Shown in pieces: positions 31,605-42,920 of a stretch of 64,000 bases of DNA (position 1 is the first letter of the stretch; the number at the start of each line of letters is the position of its first letter). A program made the translations under genes and the position numbers. The notes under the pieces are model-generated. The model made no database searches and was not told where the DNA came from. It was given only the letters and a program-made list of their open reading frames with translations. Source of the DNA: Deltaproteobacteria bacterium (GTDB lineage Bacteria > Desulfobacterota > DSM-4660 > Desulfatiglandales > Desulfatiglandaceae); the NCBI GenBank assembly GCA_003646995.1, contig QMLZ01000001.1, positions 1 to 64,000 on the forward strand, given 5' to 3'.

Positions 31605-34600
31605 TCAGTTCGCCACCTTTCTCTCTGTTTCTTGGTCAATTTTTTCTTTTTGCATGGTATTTTCAATAACGTTCTTGAAGGCCTCTAATCTTGTCATCAC
31701 TCCAGCCACAGCGCTGTGTTCGTCAAGCTCCAGTATCAGGTATGCCTTGTCCTTCATTACGTGCTTGTAAAAATGTTCTAAGAATGAATCCGCTCCACAA
31801 CTGAAGTTAGTAAGGTGAAGTCCGAACATGCGTGGGTTTTTCTTAACCAGTTTGGCGGTTCGAATAATCTGGGAACCCAATCCCCAATACATATTTGGAA
31901 AATCTGACAGGTCCACGTGAGAGACGTCTATAAAGTCCATTGGAAGGCCTGTTACGCCTATTTTTGCAAGATTCTGCCCCAGCCTTAAATTGACCCTCTC
32001 GTCATACAGGTTATATGGCCTGCCGGTTACCACAACGATTGGTTCACCTGTTGGGTGCTCGTCAATAATTTTTCGGCCACTCTCAGTGAGCGCCCTGATA
32101 AAAGAGTTGTGCTTTTCCAGCCCCCTGTACACTGCCTCTCGTATTTGCTTTCGGCTCCTGTCTATCTTCTTTGATATTTGTTCTGACAGTTCCACTGCCA
32201 GTGTATCGGGATCAAATTTGAGATGCACGGTAGGGCTTAAGACATTAGATCTATCAAGTCCCAAGGCAAACCGTACCATGTAAGAATTGCTTTGTACCAT
32301 CGGACAGTAAAAACCAACTTCCGAGTCCGTGGGCGTAGGCATGGTAATCAGGGAAGGCAAAAACAGGAATTTCGTCTTTCTTGCAATGGCCTTGACATGG
32401 CCATGAGAGACCTTCACCGGAAAACACGTCTCGGCCACCATGGTTTCGATTCCCTCTTTTGCGATCTGGGTATTGGTCGGAGGGGTAAGAACAACCCTAT
32501 ATCCAAGGGTGTCGAAAAAATACGCCCAGAACACGCCCGTCTGGTGCGTATACAAGGCCCTTTGCATACCCACTGTGGGGCGCCCGTCAACTTCCATGAC
32601 AGGCTCATCACCCAATTCCTCGTACACCCCGTTCATGTATTCCTGCCACATCTTCTGCCGCAACAGGAAATAATTCTCTTTTCTTTTGCCCTTGGCCCGG
32701 GTAACGTCATAACGCCCGCACTCGCCACCCCATACACTGCGGCGGCCGTCAAAGTCATAGATCTTGAGCTTGCACTGGTTGTGGCAATTGGGATCAGCAT
32801 GACATATCTTTTCCTTGTACTCCATGCGGTCGTTTATAGCGCTTTCCAGCCCCCTAAAACTACTTTTCTCCCTTCCCTCGACTGTCATCTTTTCATGAAC
32901 GCTTATGGCGGCTCCATACGCGCCAAGCACTTCCCGGTGCTTGGGCACAATCAAGCCTCTACCCAAGACGTTTTCAAATGCAGCCACTACGCCCTTGTTC
33001 AGGGATGGCCCTCCCAGGAACATGACCTTCTTCCCTATCTTCCTCTTGCCCACCACCCTATTCAGATAGTTGTACACAATCGCATAACACAACCCGGCGA
33101 TCAGGTCGGTTTGAGGCACACCTTTTTGCAAGTATGAAACAAGGTCAGACTCCATAAAAACGGTACAGCGCTCGGCCAGCTTGACGGGCGTTTCCGATGA
33201 AAGTGCTATTTCTTGGAACTCTCCAACAATGTTAATTCCATACTTGTTCGCTAGTTCATGCAGGAAGCTCCCAGTGCCTGCAGCACACACCTTGTTCATG
33301 TCAAAGTCAAGGGGATAGGTATTGGCTATGTAAATGTACTTGGAATCCTGCCCCCCTATTTCAAAAATCGTGTCTACTGTGGGATCAATTTCCACTGCCC
33401 CTCTCGCATGGGCGGTTATTTCGTCGATTATGAGATCCACGTTCAGGAAATCCCCCACCACATTCCTGCCTGACCCTGTGGTAGCGGTTCCCACTATCTC
33501 CACCCTGTCTCCAACTTCGTCCCTAATGTGCTGAAGCAGTCTCTGGGTAACCTCAATGGGTTTTCCCTGAGTAGGCACGTAGCACTTGTGAACAATCTCC
33601 CGATTCTGATTGATAAGGGCGTACTTGGTTGTGGTGGACCCAATATCAATGCCAAGGTAAACCTTTGTGCCAGGGGGCAGAAAACCCTTTTCCACCTCAT
33701 TTGATTCGGGAAATGCTGTTTTCTTAAGCTCTAGTCTTCTGCCGATGGGAAGGGACATGTCCTGGATCTGTGTGGACTTCCTTAGGGCAGAAAGATTGAT
33801 CTCACCTTTTTGCCCCATCTCCATTGCCTGCAAGGCCACTCCTATAGCCCCTATTGAGGTATTAAAGGGCGGTACAATCAGGTTTGGGAAATACTCCCTA
33901 AAGGCATTGACCTGCAGTTGATTCTTGGAAAGCCCACCTATGAAAATAATCGGCTCGGCAAGTTCCCTGTTGTTTACAATGGTGCTCATATAATTTCTGG
34001 CGTTTCCAACGTGGAGCCCATGAATTATGTCCTCCAGCCTCTCGCCGCGGTTCTGCAGATGGATCATGTCCGACTTTGTAAAAACTGTGCACCTACATGC
34101 CACGTTGGCTGCTCTCTCGCTCTTGAGCCCAAGTTCAATAAAGTCCTTCAGGATTTCATCAATGTGGCGCTGGGACAGGTCAACATCATCGCTGTACATT
34201 GATGTGGCAAGCCGTTGGGCTTGTTGGTCTATGAATGAACCTGTGCCTGAAGCACAAGGCCCGTTCGTGGCGAAGTGCTCTAGATCCCATCCGCCCTGGT
34301 AATGCCTTATTTGAAACAAGGCGGTGTCTTGCCCACCCATACTGATTATGGACCTTACATCCGGCTTGACGTAGAGGGAGCCCAGTACCTGGCTGATGGT
34401 CTCAAATTCGTAGAACGTTCCCAGTCTTTCACTGAGTTTTTTTCCGTGATTACCAGTAAAGGAAACCGATTCGATGGAATCCTCCCCGAACCGGTTCATC
34501 ACCTCCTCTACAAGCCTCAGTGTTTCCTCTTCAACTTTCCCTAGATGTCTCTTATAAGGGGCTTCATAAACCAGGTTCTTATCCCTGTCCATCACCACGC

Positions 34601-34652
34601 AATTGAGACTAACCGACCCAGCATCAATGCCCACGTACAGGTGTCCTGTCAT
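31605..34652 (-). CDS. Giant acyl-CoA dehydratase activase (two BadF/BadG/BcrA/BcrD domains plus DUF2229)
   Basis: 1015 residues. Two ASKHA-type ATPase domains are fused: about 5-285 (GIDAGSVSLNCVV, SMGGQDTALF) and about 330-590 (GIDIGSTTTKYALI, EIGGQDSKYI). Each keeps both cysteines that hold the bridging [4Fe-4S] cluster in HgdC-type activases: CASGTG and RCTVF in the first, CAAGTG and RCTVF in the second. The last ~330 residues are a DUF2229 domain with further cysteines. It should couple ATP hydrolysis to injection of a low-potential electron into a partner enzyme. ATG has AAGGAGCG upstream. Confidence 0.92.
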   Translation of the reverse strand: MTGHLYVGIDAGSVSLNCVVMDRDKNLVYEAPYKRHLGKVEEETLRLVEEVMNRFGEDSIESVSFTGNHGKKLSERLGTFYEFETISQVLGSLYVKPDVRSIISMGGQDTALFQIRHYQGGWDLEHFATNGPCASGTGSFIDQQAQRLATSMYSDDVDLSQRHIDEILKDFIELGLKSERAANVACRCTVFTKSDMIHLQNRGERLEDIIHGLHVGNARNYMSTIVNNRELAEPIIFIGGLSKNQLQVNAFREYFPNLIVPPFNTSIGAIGVALQAMEMGQKGEINLSALRKSTQIQDMSLPIGRRLELKKTAFPESNEVEKGFLPPGTKVYLGIDIGSTTTKYALINQNREIVHKCYVPTQGKPIEVTQRLLQHIRDEVGDRVEIVGTATTGSGRNVVGDFLNVDLIIDEITAHARGAVEIDPTVDTIFEIGGQDSKYIYIANTYPLDFDMNKVCAAGTGSFLHELANKYGINIVGEFQEIALSSETPVKLAERCTVFMESDLVSYLQKGVPQTDLIAGLCYAIVYNYLNRVVGKRKIGKKVMFLGGPSLNKGVVAAFENVLGRGLIVPKHREVLGAYGAAISVHEKMTVEGREKSSFRGLESAINDRMEYKEKICHADPNCHNQCKLKIYDFDGRRSVWGGECGRYDVTRAKGKRKENYFLLRQKMWQEYMNGVYEELGDEPVMEVDGRPTVGMQRALYTHQTGVFWAYFFDTLGYRVVLTPPTNTQIAKEGIETMVAETCFPVKVSHGHVKAIARKTKFLFLPSLITMPTPTDSEVGFYCPMVQSNSYMVRFALGLDRSNVLSPTVHLKFDPDTLAVELSEQISKKIDRSRKQIREAVYRGLEKHNSFIRALTESGRKIIDEHPTGEPIVVVTGRPYNLYDERVNLRLGQNLAKIGVTGLPMDFIDVSHVDLSDFPNMYWGLGSQIIRTAKLVKKNPRMFGLHLTNFSCGADSFLEHFYKHVMKDKAYLILELDEHSAVAGVMTRLEAFKNVIENTMQKEKIDQETERKVAN

Positions 34653-34777
34653 TTCAACGCTCCTTGTCTCAGAGTTTGCCTATTGTATAGCTGGCCTGAT
34701 CACAAACCAGAATTCAAAACAACACTTCCTGCGTACTTCCTCAAGCCTTAACCCTTGTGGTCAATGACCCAAAACCA

Positions 34778-37465
34778 CTAATGCGCCTCAGACCAGTTCA
34801 TGCCGATGCCAATGTCTACCTTCAAAGGGACATCCAGCCTATACACATTCTCCATCTCACCTTTGATCACAGGGATTACTGATTCCACTTCGGCCTCGGG
34901 CGCTTCGAACAACAACTCATCGTGTACCTGCAAAAGCATCCTCGTGGAGTAACCTTCCCTCCGTAGCCGTGCGTGTAAATTAATCATGGCCTTCTTAATT
35001 AGGTCAGCGGCAGTCCCCTGTATAGGCGTATTCACTGCTATCCGTTCTGCCTCAGCCCTTATAACCTGTTTAGGATGCTCTATGTCAGGCACATACCTCC
35101 TTCTGTTGAAAAGTGTGGTTACATATCCCTTTTCCTTGGCTTCCTTGATCATCCTCTCCTTGTAAGCCAAAACCCCTTTGTATCGTTCATAGTACGTGGC
35201 AATATACTGTTTTGCCGACGAAAGATCAATCTCCAGCTCTTCGCTAAGTTTCTGCGGCCCCATACCATAGATAATTCCGAAATTGATGGCCTTGGCGATC
35301 CGCCTCATGTCCGGTGTAACCTTGTCAGGGCTCACTCCCATGATCTCCGAAGCAGTTTTGGTATGGATATCTTCTCCCCTTTCAAAGGCCTCTTTAAACG
35401 CCGGGTCACCCGAGTAATGAGCAAAGACCCTCAACTCAATTTGGCTGTAATCCGCTGAGATAAATTTACAACCTTTATCTGCAATAAATCCTTTGCGTAT
35501 CTCCTTTCCCTCATCGCCGCGGATAGGGATGTTTTGGAGATTGGGATTGCTACTGCTCAGCCTCCCCGTAGCTGTGACGGTCTGATTAAAAGAAGTGTGA
35601 AGCCGCCCGGTACGTGGCTCTACCATCTTCACCAGGGCATCGAGGTACGTGGATTTTAATTTACTTAGGGTCCGGTACCTTAGGACGAGTTTCGGGACCT
35701 TGTGTGGGTATACCGCCAATTTCTTTAAGACCCTGACATCAGTTGAATAACGCTTGGTCTTCGTTGTCTTTCTTTGTGTGGGGAGCTGGAGCTTTTCAAA
35801 AAGCACATGGCCAAGTTGCTGCGGGGAATTAATGTTAAACTTCATCCCCGCCTCCTTGTAGATCTCCTCTTCAAGCTGCTCCAGTTCGCGTGCCATTTTT
35901 GCTGACAGGGCCTCAAAGAAATCTACATCAATCCTTATCCCTGCCAGTTCCATATCCATCAGCACCGGGATAAGCTTCATCTCCAAGCCATAAAACAGAT
36001 CCTCATTCTTCTCGGCCTTAAGCCTTTCACTCAGCACCCTCATCAGCCTGAAGGTAATATCAGCATCTTCACAAGAATACTGGGCTGCAGCTTCAATTTT
36101 GACCTGAGAGAAATTCTTTGCCTTTTTTCCTTTGCCCACAACATCGCTGTAGCTTATCATCTTGTGATTGAGATATTGCTGGGAAAGGGCCTCCAGATTG
36201 TGCTGCCTTAATCCCGGATTTATGACATAGGAGGCAACCATCGTGTCAAAGTGGATGCCTGCCAGACTGATGTTGTAGAAGCGCAGCACTTCTGCGTCAT
36301 ACTTTATATTCTGCCCTATCTTCTTAATGTCTCCATCCTCAAAAACAGGTTTTAAGGCCTCCAGAGCGTCTTCAATAGAAATTTGCGCAGGTGCTCCGGC
36401 ATACTCGTGGCCCAGTGGCAGGTAGATGGCCTTCCCTTCCTCGAGGCAAAAGGAAATACCCACTAGTTTCGCCCTAAAAGGGTTTTCACTGGTGGTCTCC
36501 GTATCCAGACACACCATTCCCTTTTCTTTGATTTGGGCGATTAGCCGTTCAAGATCAGCCTCTGTCCAACAAACACGGTAATCCTCCTCGGTTTGTTCCC
36601 GGACCGTAAATTGATCCCAAAGATCCCTGAACTCAAGCTCGCGAAACAGTTCAGAGAGTACTTGCCTATTGGGCTGACCAACAATCAAGTCTTGGATCTC
36701 TATGTCTAACGGGACTTCTTGGTCTATGGTCACAAGCTTTTTGCTCAACAGGGCGGATTCTGTGTTCTGACGGAGATTTTCCTGAAGCTTCTTTCCCTTG
36801 ACTTCCTCCACCTTTTCGAGAACGTTTTCCAAAGACCCGAATTCCTTTATAAGCTTGACAGCCGTTTTTTCGCCAATCCCGGGAACGCCTGGTATGTTGT
36901 CACTAGCATCCCCAGAAAGCCCCATCACGTCAATAAACTGCTCAGGCTCAAGTCCATAATCTGCCTTAATGGACTCATAATCGGTGATCTTGTCCTTCAT
37001 CGTGTCCCACATAATGGCCTTAGGCGTAACCAGTTGGCGGAAATCCTTATCCCCCGTCACCATTACCACCTCATGACTTTGCTCCTGGCACTTCCGGGCT
37101 AGGGTACCAATGATATCATCCGCCTCGTAGCCTTCCATTTCAAGGATCTTGATGTTGAGGGCCTCGATGACTCTTTTTACTAGTGGGATTTGAACGGCAA
37201 GATCTTCGGGCATAGGTGGCCGGTTTGCCTTGTATTCTTTATAGACCTCGTGGCGAAAGGTCGGCCCCTTTGCGTCGAACACTATGGCAACGTATTTTGG
37301 ATTTTTCTCCTGAAGCAATTTCAGGAGCATCTTGGTGAATCCAAAGACCACATTGGTGGGAAAGCCCTTTGAATTGGAAAGGTTCCTTATTGCATGATAT
37401 GCCCGGTGGATGTACGAACTACCATCTACAAGAAAAACGGGTTCCTTGTTGGCTTGGGCGTTCAC
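34778..37465 (-). CDS. polA: DNA polymerase I
   Basis: 895 residues with all three domains. 5' nuclease at about 1-290 (VDGSSYIHRAYHAI, GYEADDIIGTLA, VTGDKDFRQLV). The 3'-5' exonuclease at about 300-490 appears active: CLDTETTSE (exo I), IGQNIKYDAEVL (exo II) and YSCEDADITF (exo III). Polymerase domain at about 500-895 with DYSQIELRV (motif A), RRIAKAINFGIIYG (motif B) and LLQVHDELLFE (motif C). It fills gaps in repair and replication. GTG start. It lies 56 bases downstream of rny on the same strand. Confidence 0.97.
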   Translation of the reverse strand: MNAQANKEPVFLVDGSSYIHRAYHAIRNLSNSKGFPTNVVFGFTKMLLKLLQEKNPKYVAIVFDAKGPTFRHEVYKEYKANRPPMPEDLAVQIPLVKRVIEALNIKILEMEGYEADDIIGTLARKCQEQSHEVVMVTGDKDFRQLVTPKAIMWDTMKDKITDYESIKADYGLEPEQFIDVMGLSGDASDNIPGVPGIGEKTAVKLIKEFGSLENVLEKVEEVKGKKLQENLRQNTESALLSKKLVTIDQEVPLDIEIQDLIVGQPNRQVLSELFRELEFRDLWDQFTVREQTEEDYRVCWTEADLERLIAQIKEKGMVCLDTETTSENPFRAKLVGISFCLEEGKAIYLPLGHEYAGAPAQISIEDALEALKPVFEDGDIKKIGQNIKYDAEVLRFYNISLAGIHFDTMVASYVINPGLRQHNLEALSQQYLNHKMISYSDVVGKGKKAKNFSQVKIEAAAQYSCEDADITFRLMRVLSERLKAEKNEDLFYGLEMKLIPVLMDMELAGIRIDVDFFEALSAKMARELEQLEEEIYKEAGMKFNINSPQQLGHVLFEKLQLPTQRKTTKTKRYSTDVRVLKKLAVYPHKVPKLVLRYRTLSKLKSTYLDALVKMVEPRTGRLHTSFNQTVTATGRLSSSNPNLQNIPIRGDEGKEIRKGFIADKGCKFISADYSQIELRVFAHYSGDPAFKEAFERGEDIHTKTASEIMGVSPDKVTPDMRRIAKAINFGIIYGMGPQKLSEELEIDLSSAKQYIATYYERYKGVLAYKERMIKEAKEKGYVTTLFNRRRYVPDIEHPKQVIRAEAERIAVNTPIQGTAADLIKKAMINLHARLRREGYSTRMLLQVHDELLFEAPEAEVESVIPVIKGEMENVYRLDVPLKVDIGIGMNWSEAH

Positions 37466-37520
37466 GGTCGATGGCCTTCAATGTGCACGCAATTACCTGT
37501 CCACTGGCCTTCTGCAGAGA

Positions 37521-39083
37521 TCACTTAGCATATTCAACGGCCCTGGTCTCTCTAATAACCGTGACCTTGATCTGACCAGGGTAAGTCATATCCTGCTCTA
37601 TTTTTTTGGCTATTTCTTTGCATAGCATAAATGCCTGGTCATCATCAACAATTTTGCTTTCCACCATGATTCGAATTTCCCGCCCCGCCTGGATTGCATA
37701 AGACTTTTCCACCCCTTTGAAAGACGTGGCGATCTTTTCCAGTTCCTCGAGACGTTTTACGTAGGACTCCAGCATCTCCTGCCGAGCACCTGGACGAGCC
37801 CCGGAAAGGGTATCGGCAGCCTGCACAAGGATGGCCAAGACGGACTCTGGGGGAATTTCCTCATGGTGAGCCGCAATGGCGTGCACTACCTCCTTTGATT
37901 CCCCATACTTTCTCGCAAGATCCGCTCCTATGGCAGCATGAGGTCCTTCCACCTCATGGTCAACGGCCTTACCTATGTCATGGAGCAGTCCAGCCCTCTT
38001 GGCCTCCTTTACGTTCAGGCCCAGCTCAGCCGCCATTATGCCGCAAAGGAATCCTACCTCAATGGAGTGCTGCAGCACGTTCTGCGCATAGCTCGACCGG
38101 TACTTGAGACGACCCAGTAGTTTTACCAGCTCAGGGTTAATCCCATGAACACCGAGGTCAAAGGTGGCTTGTTCCCCTGCCTCGCGGATGCTTGCCTCAA
38201 TCTCCTTGTTTACCTTCGCCACCACGTCTTCGATCCTTGCGGGATGAATTCGACCGTCATCGATTAGACGCTCAAGGGCTACCTTCGCCACCTCGCGCCT
38301 GACAGGATTAAATCCTGAAAGGATCACCGCCTCAGGGGTGTCGTCGATTATAACATCGACACCGGTAGCGGCCTCGATAGCCCTAATGTTCCTTCCCTCC
38401 CGACCGATGATCCTGCCCTTCATTTCTTCGTTGGGCAGGTTCACCACTGACACTGTTTTCTCAGCAACATAATCTCCTGCGTAACGCTTCACAGCAAGTG
38501 CAAGTATCTCCTGTGCTTTTTTGTCTGCTTCTTCCCGGGCCTCATTCTCTATCCTCCGGATAAGCTTGGCTGCCTCATGCCGCGCTTCTGATTCCATGGA
38601 TTCAATCAACAGCCTCTTTGCATCGTCACTGGACATGCCAGCGATCTTTTCTAACTCTTTTCTTCGCTCTTCAATCAGCCTCGCGTACTCTTGTTCCTTT
38701 TCCTTTAGCTCCCTTTCGGCCCGGTCCAGGCTTCGCTCCCTTTCAACAACCTTTGCTTCCCTTTTCTCAAGCTGTTCTAGCTTGCGGTCCAGATTTTCTT
38801 CTTTGTGAAAAAGCCGTTTTTCTTGAATAAGGAGCTGTTCTTTTTTCTCCCTCGTTTCCTTTTCAAACTCCACCTTCATCTGGTAGAGCGTGTCCTTGGC
38901 TTGAAGGTGCGCCTCCTTTTTTATTGTTTTGGCTTCTTTCTGGGCGTCTGCGAGAATCTTCTTGGCATACTTTTCGATCGATTCTACCCTGGACTCTGTC
39001 AGACGCTTGCGCACCAGAAACCCGATGATAACTCCCAGTACAAGTGCTGCAAGTGCTGCTATTGACAGATATAGATAATTCAT
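37521..39083 (-). CDS. rny: Ribonuclease Y
   Basis: 520 residues. N-terminal membrane anchor (about 3-25), a long coiled coil to about 190, a KH domain ([29 protein letters not shown] near 225-255) and an HD domain with [22 protein letters not shown] near 365. HD metal ligands are intact. It is the membrane-associated initiator of mRNA decay, complementing RNase G in this organism. Its start follows a clear AAGGAG site; the 364-base region upstream contains a candidate structured RNA and then zapA. Confidence 0.96.
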   Translation of the reverse strand: MNYLYLSIAALAALVLGVIIGFLVRKRLTESRVESIEKYAKKILADAQKEAKTIKKEAHLQAKDTLYQMKVEFEKETREKKEQLLIQEKRLFHKEENLDRKLEQLEKREAKVVERERSLDRAERELKEKEQEYARLIEERRKELEKIAGMSSDDAKRLLIESMESEARHEAAKLIRRIENEAREEADKKAQEILALAVKRYAGDYVAEKTVSVVNLPNEEMKGRIIGREGRNIRAIEAATGVDVIIDDTPEAVILSGFNPVRREVAKVALERLIDDGRIHPARIEDVVAKVNKEIEASIREAGEQATFDLGVHGINPELVKLLGRLKYRSSYAQNVLQHSIEVGFLCGIMAAELGLNVKEAKRAGLLHDIGKAVDHEVEGPHAAIGADLARKYGESKEVVHAIAAHHEEIPPESVLAILVQAADTLSGARPGARQEMLESYVKRLEELEKIATSFKGVEKSYAIQAGREIRIMVESKIVDDDQAFMLCKEIAKKIEQDMTYPGQIKVTVIRETRAVEYAK

Positions 39084-39447
39084 AGCTATCCCTATACTCC
39101 TTACACCTGACGGAACCTGCTCTGCTTAATCGGAGACTGGGAAAAGACAGGAATTTATCTGAAGCGGAAATAAGGTATGAATCGGTTTATTAGACGATTG
39201 GTCAACTAAGCCGGGTCCAAACTCTCATTGGTTTGGGAACCTAATTCGTGTAATGCTAAGATTTTGCGGCGTTTACACCTAACTTGCCCCGAAAAAATCT
39301 TCCTCATTGACGATGTTTTTGGTGGCAAGCACCGTTCCCTATTTAAGGGAACGACCATATGTACAGGGAAATATTCCCTAATCCGATTCAAACCCACAGT
39401 CTCCTTTTAGGACACGCAGTCCCGTCATGGATTGCGTTCCTGTTAAC
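39084..39447. other. Intergenic region between zapA and rny, mostly the structured RNA candidate
   Basis: No credible protein gene in these 364 bases. About 39225-39400 is highly self-complementary (see the separate ncRNA entry). The remaining bases next to rny (39084-39200) show only the AAGGAG ribosome site of rny and no distinct promoter. Confidence 0.6.
39225..39400 (-). ncRNA. ssrS: Candidate 6S-like structured RNA
   Basis: About 170 bases immediately downstream of zapA, the location of ssrS in many proteobacteria. On the minus strand GGTTTG (39389-39394) can pair with CAAACC (39230-39235) as a closing stem. The centre folds into a long rod: CTTGCC (39324-39329) with GGCAAG (39283-39288) and, further in, a run of A (39316-39320) with a run of T (39292-39297). 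Smaller hairpins flank it: CGTTCCCT-loop-AGGGAACG (39333-39353), AGGGAA-TAT-TTCCCT (39373-39387) and GGTGTAAACGCC. A rod with side hairpins fits 6S RNA, but no family consensus was verified and the strand is inferred from synteny. Confidence 0.4.
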
Positions 39448-39726
39448 CTATGTATTGGAACCGATCCGCCTAAGCATCGCTTCGGTCCTCGATCTTACAA
39501 GCTCCAACAACTGTCGGTGCTTCTCCAAGAGTTGGAAATAGTCGCTGGCAATGTGAAAGGCTGCCAAAATTGCGAGTTTCTTCTCGCTCAATGCGCCGCC
39601 TTGCCCTTTAACCTCTCGGAGCTTTTCGTCAAGAAAATCAGCAACCTTCTGTACATGGTCACTGGGTTCTTCACTAAGTAATTGATATTCTTGGTCAAGA
39701 ATCCTAACAGTGACTTTCTCTTTCAA
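39448..39726 (-). CDS. zapA: Cell division protein ZapA
   Basis: 92 residues, TTG start. KVTVRILDQEYQL at the N-terminus is the ZapA beta-strand signature, then VADFLDEKLREVKGQ and a coiled coil (ASDYFQLLEKHRQLLELV) near 60-80. It binds FtsZ and stabilises the Z-ring. It follows the ZapB-like coiled-coil gene by 21 bases. A structured RNA candidate follows, which strengthens the ZapA call by synteny. Confidence 0.9.
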   Translation of the reverse strand: MKEKVTVRILDQEYQLLSEEPSDHVQKVADFLDEKLREVKGQGGALSEKKLAILAAFHIASDYFQLLEKHRQLLELVRSRTEAMLRRIGSNT

Positions 39727-39747
39727 AGGTTGCCCCCAATATCTGGG

Positions 39748-39987
39748 TTACTTTAATTCCACTTGTTCAAGTTTCTCCAACAACTGGAGAATCTTCTGCT
39801 TTGCCTTGTCCCTCCCGGACTTAAAAGCCTCCACCTGTTTGGAAAGGTCTGCTATCTTTTCTTCTTGAATTTGAAGCCTTTCAGACAATGCCCTCTTTTC
39901 ATTCTTGAGATTTTCCACCAACTCAAGCAAAGCATCAATCTTTTCTTCCAGAGCGTCGAACTGTTCAATGTCTCCAATCAGTTCCAT
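39748..39987 (-). CDS. zapB: ZapB-like coiled-coil division protein
   Basis: 79 residues from ATG 39987. The upstream TTG at 40050 is rejected because a good promoter (40022-40050) occupies that stretch. Almost the whole chain is heptad-patterned coiled coil (IEQFDALEEKIDALLELVENL, EEKIADLSKQVEAF), as in ZapB, and it sits directly upstream of zapA. Assignment to ZapB rests on size, coiled coil and position; the sequence itself is low complexity. Confidence 0.7.
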   Translation of the reverse strand: MELIGDIEQFDALEEKIDALLELVENLKNEKRALSERLQIQEEKIADLSKQVEAFKSGRDKAKQKILQLLEKLEQVELK

Positions 39988-40021
39988 GAGCAAATACCTG
40001 CCTTCCAGCTTATTTAAAGCA

Positions 40022-40050
40022 ATATTAGCTTGCAAGCCCCAAAAGGTCAA
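40022..40050 (-). promoter_or_regulatory. Promoter of zapB-zapA
   Basis: On the minus strand TTGACC (40050-40045) and TAATAT (40027-40022) are separated by 17 bases. It begins right after the ATP synthase terminator and predicts a leader of about 27 bases before the zapB ATG. Confidence 0.6.
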
Positions 40051-40051
40051 T

Positions 40052-40079
40052 AAAAAAGGCAGGCTTCAGGTGCCTGCCT
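40052..40079 (-). terminator. Rho-independent terminator of the ATP synthase operon
   Basis: On the minus strand AGGCAGGC (40079-40072) and GCCTGCCT (40064-40057) form an 8-base-pair GC-rich stem with a 7-base loop, followed by TTTTTT. It lies 30 bases after the atpC stop. Confidence 0.9.
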
Positions 40080-40108
40080 CATAAAATTATTCCTGCTATT
40101 TTCAGGGG

Positions 40109-40519
40109 TTACATAACCTTTTCAGCCACCTTTATGCGGGCGATGGCTCGCCTGAGAGCCACCTCTGCCCTCTGAAAATCAATATCCGGGGTTCCCCGCT
40201 CTTTAGACAGCCTCTCTCTGGCCCGTTGCATTGCCTGCCTGGCGCGCTCCACATCTATCTCCTGGGCCTTCTCTGCGGCATCCACCAAAATGGAAACCTT
40301 GTTGTCCGAAACCTCTGCAAACCCGGTTGTAACAGCCAGGTACTCAGTCTTTCCATTAGCAGTATACCGAAGCTCCCCCGGTAGGATACCCGTCAAAAAA
40401 GGAACATGGCCTTCCAGTACACCAAACTCTCCCAGTGAACCGGGTGCCACCACAATCTCAACTTGTTGACTCACCACCACCCTCTCGGGTGTTACGACTT
40501 CCAGATACACGTTCCCCAT
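40109..40519 (-). CDS. atpC: ATP synthase F1 epsilon subunit
   Basis: 136 residues. Start VYLEVVTPERVVVSQQVEIVVAPGSLGEFGVLEGHVPFLT is the conserved epsilon beta-sandwich entry, and the C-terminal two helices carry ERARQAMQRARERL. It is part of the rotor central stalk and regulates ATPase activity. Last gene of the F1 operon, 12 bases after atpD, and followed by the strong terminator at 40052-40079. Confidence 0.96.
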   Translation of the reverse strand: MGNVYLEVVTPERVVVSQQVEIVVAPGSLGEFGVLEGHVPFLTGILPGELRYTANGKTEYLAVTTGFAEVSDNKVSILVDAAEKAQEIDVERARQAMQRARERLSKERGTPDIDFQRAEVALRRAIARIKVAEKVM

Positions 40520-40531
40520 GAATCCAACCTC

Positions 40532-42854
<2,323 letters not shown>

Positions 42855-42920
42855 AGAAACATCTCTTTGCTCAATAAGCTCGGGTTAGTGTTTAAGTACG
42901 CTTGTTTTCTCCTCCAGCCG

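Noticed and set aside
32292..33137. 281-codon plus-strand frame
   Set aside because: Antisense to the conserved activase domains; composition-driven.
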